From positions 80,132 to 144,131 of the forward strand of contig JAPPGH010000012.1 of the NCBI GenBank assembly GCA_026914155.1: a stretch of 64,000 nucleotides of DNA, written 5' to 3'. Position 1 is the stretch's first letter, and each line of letters opens with the position of its first letter. Source of the DNA: Candidatus Palauibacter rhopaloidicola (lineage in GTDB: Bacteria; Gemmatimonadota; Gemmatimonadetes; Palauibacterales; Palauibacteraceae). Shown here in pieces: positions 51,246 to 58,886 of this stretch. The notes beneath the pieces were generated by a model. It worked only from the letters and a program-made list of their open reading frames with translations, made no database searches and was not told the origin of the DNA. The position numbers and the translations under genes are program-made.

Positions 51246-52033
51246 GCGGCCCTCTCGACGCGAACGCGTTGCGGGAGCGGCTGCCGGAACAGCCTGGCCA
51301 TGAACCAGAGCGAGGCGAGTCCGACAAGACTCGACAGCGCCAGGCTGCCGAGCGCGGCGGTAGGGCTGATTCGGTCGGCGATCGATCCGCCCGCGTCCAC
51401 GAGTCCGAGACGGTACGCCAGGCGGCCCGCCGCGAGCATGGCGTCGACAAGAACGGTTCGCGCGCCGCTGAAGGCAACGGCGAGCAACTGACCGGGCGCC
51501 AGACCCTGAGCGCCGAACAGCCAGGCGGCGCCGCCGCCGGAAACAGTCAGCATGGCCGCGCCCGCAGTGGCCAGCGCCGCCCGGCGCCGCCGCGCGAAGC
51601 GCAGGAGGCGTTCGGGCCACGGGACCGGAAGTCGCACGCGGGCCATCACCGCCGAAGCGAACGCCGGGGCGGGAGACCAGGTGCGGAGCCTTGAGAGCGC
51701 GCGGTCGAGCGCCGGGTGGGGCAGGTCGACGTGCGCCAGGACATCGTTCGCGAAGGATGGCGCGGGGGACCACTCGGGCAACTCCGCCAACCGATGATCG
51801 AGCGCGGCGCCCGCGAGGTCGACCCGCCGCGCGACGCCCTCCGCAAATCCATCGGTGGGCCGATGCGGGGCGAGACCCTCGAGAAACGCGATGACGTCCC
51901 GCAGCCCTTCCACTTCCCTCCGGCAGCGGGCGCACGCGGCCAGGTGGTCGGCCGTCTTCCCGCGCGCGGGCGACGCCGATTCCCGTCTGGCGAATCGCTC
52001 GATTTCCTCAGGTGTAAGATGCGGCAAGTTCAC
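51242..52033 (-). CDS. Zinc-finger anti-sigma factor with a three-fold 31-residue repeat
   Basis: 263 residues. The zf-HC2 motif H30-x3-C34-x2-C37 (HLAACARC) marks a ZAS anti-sigma domain that binds the sigma factor encoded upstream. It is followed by three units with a 31-residue period: phenylalanines F63, F94 and F125 each start F-A-x-x-V...V-x-L, and WSPAP recurs at 88 and 119. Two membrane segments (about 150-172 and near 228-250) anchor the protein. GTG at 52033. It begins 55 bases after the sigma gene and overlaps the next gene by four bases. Confidence 0.85.
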   Translation of the reverse strand: MNLPHLTPEEIERFARRESASPARGKTADHLAACARCRREVEGLRDVIAFLEGLAPHRPTDGFAEGVARRVDLAGAALDHRLAELPEWSPAPSFANDVLAHVDLPHPALDRALSRLRTWSPAPAFASAVMARVRLPVPWPERLLRFARRRRAALATAGAAMLTVSGGGAAWLFGAQGLAPGQLLAVAFSGARTVLVDAMLAAGRLAYRLGLVDAGGSIADRISPTAALGSLALSSLVGLASLWFMARLFRQPLPQRVRVERAA

Positions 52034-52088
52034 TCCTGTTCTCCCCTGGAGGCGCCCGGCAACCCTCGGCAAGGGCGGCTGCGGACTC

Positions 52089-52682
52089 CTACGGCTCCGT
52101 CAGATGTACGAGAGCGGCCTTCAATTCGTTTCTCGCCCGGTGGATGTAGGTCTTCACGGTCCCGAGCGGGATCTCCATCACCTGCGCGATTTCGTCGTAC
52201 GCGTACCCCTCGATGTGCCGCAGGAGGATCGCGGTTCGGTATTCGGGTCGAAGTTGCCCGATGGCCGCCTCGATCTCGGATCCGAGTTCGCGGGCCTCGA
52301 GGAGTTCATCGGGTCGTTCGTCACCCGAGACCAGCGTGATTTCCGTCGCGGCCTGGCGATCCGGGGTCACGGCGTCCGGCGCCCCGTGCATGGAAACGAC
52401 GTCGAGTTCCTTCTTGCGCAGATGATCTATCGTCAGGTTGTAGCCGATCTTGAAGAGCCAGGAGGAGAATTTGTAGGAGGGATCGTACCGGCGGAGATTG
52501 TTCAGCGTGCGGACAAACGTCTCCTGGGCCAGGTCCTCCGCCAGTTCACGGTCCCGCACCATCCGGAAGATGAGAGAGAAGACCGGACGTTCGAACCGGA
52601 GCACGATCTCGCGTGCGGCCCGTTCATCGCCGCGGAGGCACATCTCCACCAGCGTCTGCTCGCTGTGATCCGAGTAGTTCAC
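52089..52682 (-). CDS. ECF (RpoE-type) RNA polymerase sigma factor
   Basis: 197 residues. Sigma region 2: RMVRDRELAEDLAQETFVRTLNNL with FSSWLFKIGYNLTIDHLRK; region 4: LRPEYRTAILLRHIEGYAYDEIAQVMEIPLGTVKTYIHRARNEL, both standard for ECF factors (quoted in parts: region 4 core YDEIAQVMEIPLGTVKTY). GTG start at 52682. First gene of a four-gene operon with its anti-sigma factor and two envelope proteins, so it is held inactive at the membrane until a signal arrives. A candidate self-recognised promoter lies at 52737-52760. Confidence 0.95.
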   Translation of the reverse strand: MNYSDHSEQTLVEMCLRGDERAAREIVLRFERPVFSLIFRMVRDRELAEDLAQETFVRTLNNLRRYDPSYKFSSWLFKIGYNLTIDHLRKKELDVVSMHGAPDAVTPDRQAATEITLVSGDERPDELLEARELGSEIEAAIGQLRPEYRTAILLRHIEGYAYDEIAQVMEIPLGTVKTYIHRARNELKAALVHLTEP

Positions 52683-52736
52683 TCGATTCTGCCCCTCCGG
52701 GTCGCGGCGGCGGGCCGGCGGCGGCCGGGTCGCCGC

Positions 52737-52760
52737 GACCGACGCTGTACGCCGGGTTCC
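52737..52760 (-). promoter_or_regulatory. Candidate ECF-type autoregulatory promoter
   Basis: On the minus strand GGAAC (52760-52756) is followed after 16 bases by GTC (52739-52737). GGAAC at -35 and GTC at -10 with a 16-base spacer match the known pattern of ECF promoters, which often control the sigma gene itself. It ends 54 bases before the GTG at 52682. In GC-rich DNA such short motifs can occur by chance. Confidence 0.4.
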
Positions 52761-52866
52761 GGCCCACCCTACACGGCTCCGCGACCAATATGCGCGCCGA
52801 AGGCCGTCCCCGGCATGCGCCGGCCCTCCTCCCGGGGGCGAACGGAGCCGGTGTCGTGCCTCCACG

Positions 52867-53718
52867 CTAGCGTTGGCAGCCGGCACAGAAGAACGAACTC
52901 CGTCCGGCCTGCACGATCCGGCGGATCGGGCGGGCGCAGGCGGGGCACGCGACCCCTTCGCGCTGGTAGACGTCCAGCCGAGTCTGGAAGGACCCGGAGC
53001 GGCCGTTGACGGCTCGGTAGTCCCGCAGCGTCGTTCCCGCGCTCTCGAGCGCCTCGCGCAGGACCGCCCGCACCGCCCGATGCAGTCGGCGCACCTCCTC
53101 CGCGTCGAGCGAGCCGGCCGGTCGGCGCGGGTCGATCCTCGCGCGGTACAACGCCTCGCTGGCGTAGATGTTCCCCACACCCGCGACGCGGCGCTGGTCC
53201 AGGAGGACGTTCTTGATCGGCGCCCTCAGCGGTCTGACGATGCGGGCCAGACGGGCGGCGGTGAACGTTCGGCCGAGGGGCTCCGGTCCGAGCGCGGCCT
53301 CCCGCGCTCTCCATGCCTCGGGCGTAAGCAGGTCGAAGCCGCCGAGGCGGCGGACATCGTCGTAGAAGAGCGTCCGGCCATCGTCGAGTTCGAGGTCGAG
53401 GCCCGGATGCCGAAAATCGGGGGAATCCGGACGTTCCGGGGCGAGCGCGAAACGGCCGGTCATGCGGACCTGGACGCGCATCAGCCGCTCCACCGGACCG
53501 TCGATGCCGCCCGTCGCGTGGAGCGGGAAGAGCAGGTATTTGGCACGGCGCTCCGCGTCTCCGAAGGTGCGCCCGAGCACAGCGCGGGTAAACGACCGCG
53601 CCGACAGCCCTCCGAGGATCAGGTCGTGGTGATGGACCCGGGTGTGGCGGATCCGCCGGCCTCGGAGGAGCGGGGCGAGATCCCGTCGCATCGTCTCCAC
53701 CTCGGGAAGTTCCGGCAC
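52867..53718 (-). CDS. mutM: Formamidopyrimidine-DNA glycosylase
   Basis: 283-residue base-excision repair enzyme removing 8-oxoguanine. After the initiator methionine the protein reads PELPEVETMRRDL, with the catalytic proline P2 and E3. The conserved lysine is in RRAKYLLF, the helix-two-turn-helix in KNVLLDQRRVAGVGNIYASEAL, and the zinc finger is CPAC...FCAGCQR at the very end. The GTG at 53718 is fixed by the need for proline at position 2. Together with nth it gives oxidised-base repair. 184 bases precede the sigma start and 14 bases separate it from purD upstream. Confidence 0.96.
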   Translation of the reverse strand: MPELPEVETMRRDLAPLLRGRRIRHTRVHHHDLILGGLSARSFTRAVLGRTFGDAERRAKYLLFPLHATGGIDGPVERLMRVQVRMTGRFALAPERPDSPDFRHPGLDLELDDGRTLFYDDVRRLGGFDLLTPEAWRAREAALGPEPLGRTFTAARLARIVRPLRAPIKNVLLDQRRVAGVGNIYASEALYRARIDPRRPAGSLDAEEVRRLHRAVRAVLREALESAGTTLRDYRAVNGRSGSFQTRLDVYQREGVACPACARPIRRIVQAGRSSFFCAGCQR

Positions 53719-53732
53719 TAGCCGTCCGACAT

Positions 53733-55046
53733 CTACCCGGAGGGGTGGATTCGCGCCGACTCGTCCGGCCCGAGGCGGTCGGGATCCAGTTCGTGCCAGC
53801 CGATGTCGGACCGGGAATGGGCGCCATCGAATCGGATCCGGGCCGCGGCTTGGCGGCTGCGCCGTGCCGCTTCTTCGAGCGTCTCTCCGAACCCGGTGAT
53901 TCCGAGTACCCGTCCTCCGGCAGTGACCAGCCGCCCCTCCTTCATCGCGGTTCCGGCGTGAAACACTCTCACCCGCGCGGGGTCGAAGGCGGGAATCTCG
54001 ATCGGCCGCCCGGAATCCGAGCTTTCCGGATAGCCGGCGCTCGCCATGACGGTGACCAGCGCGTGCCCGGGAGCGGCCTCCGGGCGCCAGCCGGCGAGCG
54101 AGTCGCCGTGCGCGACCCGCAGCATGGGCTCGAGCAGGTTCGAGCGCGTGAGCGGGAGTACGGCCTGCGTCTCCGGATCTCCCATCCGACAGTTGAACTC
54201 GACGACGCGCGGCCCCGAGGCGGTGAGCATGAGCCCCGCGTACAGGAAGCCGCGATAGGGGGCGCCGGACTCCGCCATTGCCGCGAGTACGGGCTGCGCG
54301 ATCTCGCGCCGTACATCGTCGATGAAATCCGGATCCGCCGGCGCCGCGGGGGAGTACGCCCCCATGCCGCCGGTGTTCAGGCCGCGGTCTCCTTCCCCGA
54401 CCCGCTTGTAGTCCCGGGATGTGAGCAGCGGGACGGCGCGTTCGCCGTCGGCCACGAAGAACACGGACAACTCCACACCCCGCATGAACTCCTCGACGAC
54501 GACCCGCCCGCCCGCGTCCCCGAACTTGCGGCCGACCATCATCTCCTCGATCGCCGTCCGGGCTTCCGCGCGCGTTTCGCAGACGATCGCGCCCTTGCCG
54601 GCCGCCAGACCCGAGGCCTTCACGACGAGGGGTTCCTCGTGGCCTGTGACGTAGTCCAGCGCCGCTGCGGCGTCGTCGAACGTTTCGTGATCCGCCGTCG
54701 GAACGCCGCAATCGCGCATCAACCGTTTCGCGAACGCCTTCGAAGCCTCGAGCCGGGCTCCCGCGCGGTCGGGTCCGAAAACGGGCAGCCCGGCCTCGGC
54801 GAAGCGGTCGGCGATGCCGGCCGCGAGAGGCGCTTCCGGGCCGACGACGGTGAGGTCGATGCGACGTGCCGCCGCGAAGTCGAGCAGGCCTCCGATATCC
54901 GCGGCCCCCGTGTCGACGAGTTCCGCCGTGCCGAGCATTCCCGGGTTGCCGGGGGCCGCGTAGATGGTGGCGTCCGGCGCGTCGCGGCGGAGACAGTCCG
55001 CGAAGGCGTGCTCCCGCCCGCCGCTTCCGACGATGAGGAGGTTCAC
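53733..55046 (-). CDS. purD: Phosphoribosylamine-glycine ligase
   Basis: 437-residue ATP-grasp enzyme of purine synthesis, joining glycine to phosphoribosylamine. Visible: NLLIVGSGGREHAFA, TVVGPEAPLAAGIAD, FGPDRAGARLEASKAFAK, LVVKASGLAAGKG, SRDYKRVGEGDRGLNTGGMGAYSP (shown in part) and VVEFNCRMGDPETQAVLP. Length fits the family. GTG at 55046; two bases separate it from the M48 gene stop upstream, while mutM follows 14 bases downstream, so the three are probably one minus-strand transcript. No other purine genes are in the window. Confidence 0.96.
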   Translation of the reverse strand: MNLLIVGSGGREHAFADCLRRDAPDATIYAAPGNPGMLGTAELVDTGAADIGGLLDFAAARRIDLTVVGPEAPLAAGIADRFAEAGLPVFGPDRAGARLEASKAFAKRLMRDCGVPTADHETFDDAAAALDYVTGHEEPLVVKASGLAAGKGAIVCETRAEARTAIEEMMVGRKFGDAGGRVVVEEFMRGVELSVFFVADGERAVPLLTSRDYKRVGEGDRGLNTGGMGAYSPAAPADPDFIDDVRREIAQPVLAAMAESGAPYRGFLYAGLMLTASGPRVVEFNCRMGDPETQAVLPLTRSNLLEPMLRVAHGDSLAGWRPEAAPGHALVTVMASAGYPESSDSGRPIEIPAFDPARVRVFHAGTAMKEGRLVTAGGRVLGITGFGETLEEAARRSRQAAARIRFDGAHSRSDIGWHELDPDRLGPDESARIHPSG

Positions 55047-55048
55047 AC

Positions 55049-56038
55049 CTAGTCTTCCGTGCGTCCCCGGAAGGCGCCGGTCAGCCGGTCGCGCAATCGA
55101 TCCACAGCGGCGTCGACCTCGTCGAAGATTTCGCGCGCGCCGTCCTGATAGCCCTTCGCCGCCTCCCGCAGATCCTCGCGGTACGGGCGGTCGTCCTTCT
55201 CGTCCCGGTGCTGGTACTCGCCCGCCAGAATGCGGTCGTACTCGCCGCTCTCGATCCAGTCGCGCAGTTCCGCCACGCGGATGACGGCGAACGGGTGGGT
55301 CTGGCCCAGGACGTTGAGCACCTTGTAGACGGCGTCGAGGAGATCGCCGCCTGCCCTGTATTCGTCGGACTGCGCGATGAACTCGTCGAGGTCGAGAGAG
55401 ACGCCCCTCCCGCCGCCCGCTAGCTGCATCAGTGCGGACATTGCGACCCGCGGATTCTGCACCGCCAGGAGGCCGGCGCGGTCCGACGAGAGTTCGCTCT
55501 TCCGGTACCACTCCATGAGGCCCATGTAGATCGGCAGCAGTGCAAGGCCGGCGAACGAATAGCGGAGAGTGACAAGGTTGAGAACCAGGATCAGCATGGT
55601 CCGGTACAGCACATGCCCGGATACGATGTGTCCGACTTCGTGGCCGAGGACGGCCTCGACCTCATCCTCCGACAGGATCTCGAGCATTGAGGAATTGAGG
55701 ACGATGAACGGCTCGCCGAAGCCCACCGCTCCCGCGTTCACCAGGTGCGTCTGCGAGATATAGCATTCCGGCGGCTTCTCCACGTCGAGGACCTCGCACA
55801 CGCGCGCCAGGCGCGCGTGCACCCACGCGTACTGCCGCTCCGACGTACGCACGGCGTTGGCCTTGAAGGCGAGCCGGATCGCGCGTTCGCCGAACAGCGC
55901 GAAGATCTTGCGGAGGAGGAGATCGAACCCGGGAATCTTGCGCAGCGTATTCAAGGCCGCCCGATCCGCCGGGTGTTCCCACGAGACCGCGGCGATCTGC
56001 GTGAGGATTCGCCTCTGGTGTTCGTCGCCTGCCGCCAT
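55049..56038 (-). CDS. M48-family membrane metallopeptidase
   Basis: 329-residue zinc protease resembling HtpX-type enzymes without the usual N-terminal helix pair. The catalytic HEVGHIVSGH contains HExxH; the third ligand region is ELSSDRAGLLAVQNP. A hydrophobic hairpin (TMLILVLNLVTLRYSFAGLALLPIYM) lies between them. The N-terminus (HPADRAALNTLRKIPGFDLLLRKIF) matches a group of M48 proteins with a DnaJ-independent role in membrane quality control. The C-terminus is acidic. ATG at 56038. Substrate unknown. Confidence 0.86.
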   Translation of the reverse strand: MAAGDEHQRRILTQIAAVSWEHPADRAALNTLRKIPGFDLLLRKIFALFGERAIRLAFKANAVRTSERQYAWVHARLARVCEVLDVEKPPECYISQTHLVNAGAVGFGEPFIVLNSSMLEILSEDEVEAVLGHEVGHIVSGHVLYRTMLILVLNLVTLRYSFAGLALLPIYMGLMEWYRKSELSSDRAGLLAVQNPRVAMSALMQLAGGGRGVSLDLDEFIAQSDEYRAGGDLLDAVYKVLNVLGQTHPFAVIRVAELRDWIESGEYDRILAGEYQHRDEKDDRPYREDLREAAKGYQDGAREIFDEVDAAVDRLRDRLTGAFRGRTED

Positions 56039-56168
56039 CTATCACCCCCTGCGCGTCAAATCGCGCTCGTGTGAGCCGGCCGATTCGCGGGGCCGGCTTC
56101 CGCGCTCCCGGCTTTACGTCCGGCCCGGATTGCCTGTTTCAACGTCGGGACCGTCGCAGCCCCGCCGC

Positions 56169-57329
56169 TCAAAGGCGGGCCAGGGCCTGCGCGATGTCCT
56201 CCGCAAGATCGTCACCGTCCTCCACGCCCACCGACAGCCTTACGAGTCCCGGCCCCAGTCCGATCTCCCGCTTCTTTTCGTCGGGTACCGAGGCGTGGGT
56301 CATCGAATAGGGAACGCACACGAGACTCTCGACCCCGCCCAGACTCTCGGCCAGCTGGAACACCCGCGTCGATCCGGCGAAGCGGTTGGCCCGTTCCTCC
56401 GTCCCCAGGTCGAAGCTCACCATCGAGCCGAAGTCGCGCATCTGACGTCTGGCCAGTGCGTGTTGCGGATGGTCCTCGAGGCCGGGGTAGCGAACGGATT
56501 CGACTTCGTCGTGTCGCCGCAGCACGTCGACGACCCGCCGCGCGTTCCGGCAGTGGGCCGGCATGCGCAGGTGCAGCGTCTTCGTGCCGCGGAGGACGAG
56601 CCAGCAGTCGAAGGGGCCCGGGACGGCCCCGCTCGTCTTCTGCTGAAAGTGAAACCCCTCGGCGAGTTCGCCGGAGTTCGTGAGCAGGGCGCCACCGATC
56701 ATGTCGCTGTGGCCGTTGAGGAACTTCGTCGTCGAGTGCATCACGACATCCGCGCCATCGTCGAGCGGCCGCTGAAGAAAAGGTGTTGCAAACGTGTTGT
56801 CGACGGACAACACGGCCCCCGCCTCGCGAGCGATCGCGGCGCAGGCCGCGATATCCGTGATCGTCATCGTCGGGTTGCTCGGCGTCTCGACGTGGATGAG
56901 GCGCGTCTCCGGGCGGATCGCGGCCCGAACCTGATCGAGGTCTCCCGTGTTCACGAAATCGAAGTCGACCCCGAACCGCTCCCACACGTGGCGCAGCATG
57001 CGGTCGACGCCCCCATAGACGTCCGCGCCGCAGATGAGGTGGTCGCCCGCGTTGAGCACCGTCTTGACGATCGCTTCGGTCGCGGCGAGACCCGAGGAGA
57101 ACGCCGCGCCGTACCGCCCGTTCTCGAGAGCGGCCAGATTCGCCTGGAGGGCTTCGCGCGTGGGGTTTCTGACCCGCGCGTAGTCGTAGCCCTCGCGCGG
57201 CGCGCCGACGGCGTCCTGCACGTAGGTCGACGTCTGGAAGATCGGCATCATGATCGCCCCGGTCACGGGATCGGGGCGCTGCCCGGCGTGGATGGCCCGG
57301 GTTCCGAACCGTTGGGCGGCTGGGTCCAC
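56169..57329 (-). CDS. Trans-sulfuration PLP enzyme (cystathionine gamma-synthase/lyase)
   Basis: 386-residue Cys/Met-metabolism pyridoxal-phosphate enzyme. TRAIHAGQRPDPVTGAIMMPI, YDYARVRNPTREALQ, FSSGLAATEAI, DVYGGVDRML, VETPSNPTM, SVDNTFATP and the PLP lysine in HSTTKFLNGHSDMIGGAL are all present. It either makes cystathionine from an activated homoserine or cleaves it, or uses free sulfide; these cannot be separated by motif. GTG at 57329 lies 8 bases after GGAGA. Divergent from glmM over 173 bases and 130 bases before the M48 gene. Confidence 0.92.
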   Translation of the reverse strand: MDPAAQRFGTRAIHAGQRPDPVTGAIMMPIFQTSTYVQDAVGAPREGYDYARVRNPTREALQANLAALENGRYGAAFSSGLAATEAIVKTVLNAGDHLICGADVYGGVDRMLRHVWERFGVDFDFVNTGDLDQVRAAIRPETRLIHVETPSNPTMTITDIAACAAIAREAGAVLSVDNTFATPFLQRPLDDGADVVMHSTTKFLNGHSDMIGGALLTNSGELAEGFHFQQKTSGAVPGPFDCWLVLRGTKTLHLRMPAHCRNARRVVDVLRRHDEVESVRYPGLEDHPQHALARRQMRDFGSMVSFDLGTEERANRFAGSTRVFQLAESLGGVESLVCVPYSMTHASVPDEKKREIGLGPGLVRLSVGVEDGDDLAEDIAQALARL

Positions 57330-57502
57330 GTCTTCATCTCCGGCTCGGGTAGAGGCAGACGACGCGTGGGACGACGCATCGCGGGTCGAACGCGCAAGAT
57401 ATTCCCGCCGTGAGGGGAGGGCGACCGGAGGGGCCGCTGCAAGCCGCGCGGACGCCCAACCATTAAGATCCCGCGTCCATCTCACCGTCGGTGGAGAACA
57501 GC

Positions 57503-58879
57503 GTGTCAAGGTCACTCATCGTTTCCGCTTCGGGCATTCGCGGCATCGTCGGACGCGGGCTCACGCCCGACGTCGCGGCGCGCTACGGCGCCGCGTTCGC
57601 CACCCACATCGCGGCCGCGGCTCCCGGCCGGGGGCATGTTCTGATCGGCCGCGACAGCCGCGTCTCCGGGCCCGCGCTGCTCGATGCCGTGTCGGCGGGG
57701 GTCCGGGCGGTCGGGCTGGATGTGTGCGACCTCGGGATCGTGGCGACGCCCACGGGTCTCCTGGCCGTGAAGGAGGACGAGGCGGCGCTCGGCGGACTCC
57801 TCGTCACCGCCTCGCACAACCCGGCACCCTGGAACGGGCTCAAGCTGGTGGCGCGCGAGGGGCGGTTTCTCTCGGCGGCTGCCGGACGGGACGTGCAGCG
57901 AACGTTCGAGGGAGAGATCGGGTACGTGGGTTCCGCGCGCATGGGAGACAGAAAGGCGCGGGAGGGCGCCGGTCGAGCCCACATCGATCGGATTCTGTCG
58001 TTGCCGATCATCGACCGCGAACTCATCTCGTCGAACGCGTTCCACGTCGCGCTCGACTGCGTGCGCGGTGCCGGAGGGCCGATCATGCTCCCGCTGCTCG
58101 AGCGTCTAGGCTGTCGGGTCAGCGGGCTCGATCTCGAACCCGACGGCCGTTTCCCCCGTCCTCCCGAGCCTCTCGTCGAGAACCTCGGCACGCTCTCCAC
58201 ATACGTCACGGAGGTGCATGCGGATGTCGGTTTCGCCGTGGACCCCGATGTCGACCGCCTTGCCCTGGTGGACGAGAACGGGCGTCCCGTGGGGGAGGAC
58301 TGGACCCTCGCGCTGGCCGTTGAACTCGTCGCGGCCCGCGAGCCCGCGCCCGTCGTGACGAACCTCTCCGCGAGCCGCCTGATTCAGGACGCGGCGGACC
58401 GCGCCGGCGTACCGCTGATCCGCACGCCGGTGGCCGAGGCCAACGTCGTCGCCCGCATGCTCGAGGCGGGCAGCGCGATCGGGGGAGAGGGGAACGGCGG
58501 CGTGATCTACGCGGGTCTGCACCTCACGCGGGACGCCCCGCTGGCCGCCGCACTGATCCTGCAGTTTCTGGCGGAGAGTCGTGCCACCCTCGGCGCCGCG
58601 GTCGACGAGCGACCCTCGTACCGGATCGTGAAGCGGACGATCTCCCGGGAAGGACTGGGCATCGAGGCGGCGCTCGCCGCAATCGCGGCTGCGGCTCCGT
58701 CCGGGACGACGGTGGACCGGCAGGACGGGATCCGGCTCGAGTGGCCGGATGGGTCGTGGATCCACGCCAGGCCGTCCGGCACCGAGCCGATCTTCCGCAT
58801 CATGGCGGAGGCGACCGGCGAAGCACTGGCGGACGAGCGCGCGGACTGGATCGACGCCCTCGTGCGGCGCGCGGTCTGA
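57503..58879 (+). CDS. glmM: Phosphoglucosamine mutase (phosphohexomutase)
   Basis: 458-residue phosphohexomutase. The phosphoserine is S104 in TASHNPAPWNG, the metal loop is DPDVDRLALVD, the sugar loop GEGNGG and the phosphate-binding end RPSGTEPIFR. The length and the adjacency to glmS (7 bases) favour glucosamine-6-P to glucosamine-1-P conversion; phosphomannomutase is the alternative. GTG at 57503 follows GGTGGAG; a GTG at 57491 would add four residues. With GlmS it makes precursors for UDP-GlcNAc and the cell wall. Confidence 0.9.
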   Translation: MSRSLIVSASGIRGIVGRGLTPDVAARYGAAFATHIAAAAPGRGHVLIGRDSRVSGPALLDAVSAGVRAVGLDVCDLGIVATPTGLLAVKEDEAALGGLLVTASHNPAPWNGLKLVAREGRFLSAAAGRDVQRTFEGEIGYVGSARMGDRKAREGAGRAHIDRILSLPIIDRELISSNAFHVALDCVRGAGGPIMLPLLERLGCRVSGLDLEPDGRFPRPPEPLVENLGTLSTYVTEVHADVGFAVDPDVDRLALVDENGRPVGEDWTLALAVELVAAREPAPVVTNLSASRLIQDAADRAGVPLIRTPVAEANVVARMLEAGSAIGGEGNGGVIYAGLHLTRDAPLAAALILQFLAESRATLGAAVDERPSYRIVKRTISREGLGIEAALAAIAAAAPSGTTVDRQDGIRLEWPDGSWIHARPSGTEPIFRIMAEATGEALADERADWIDALVRRAV

Positions 58880-58886
58880 GCGGCCG

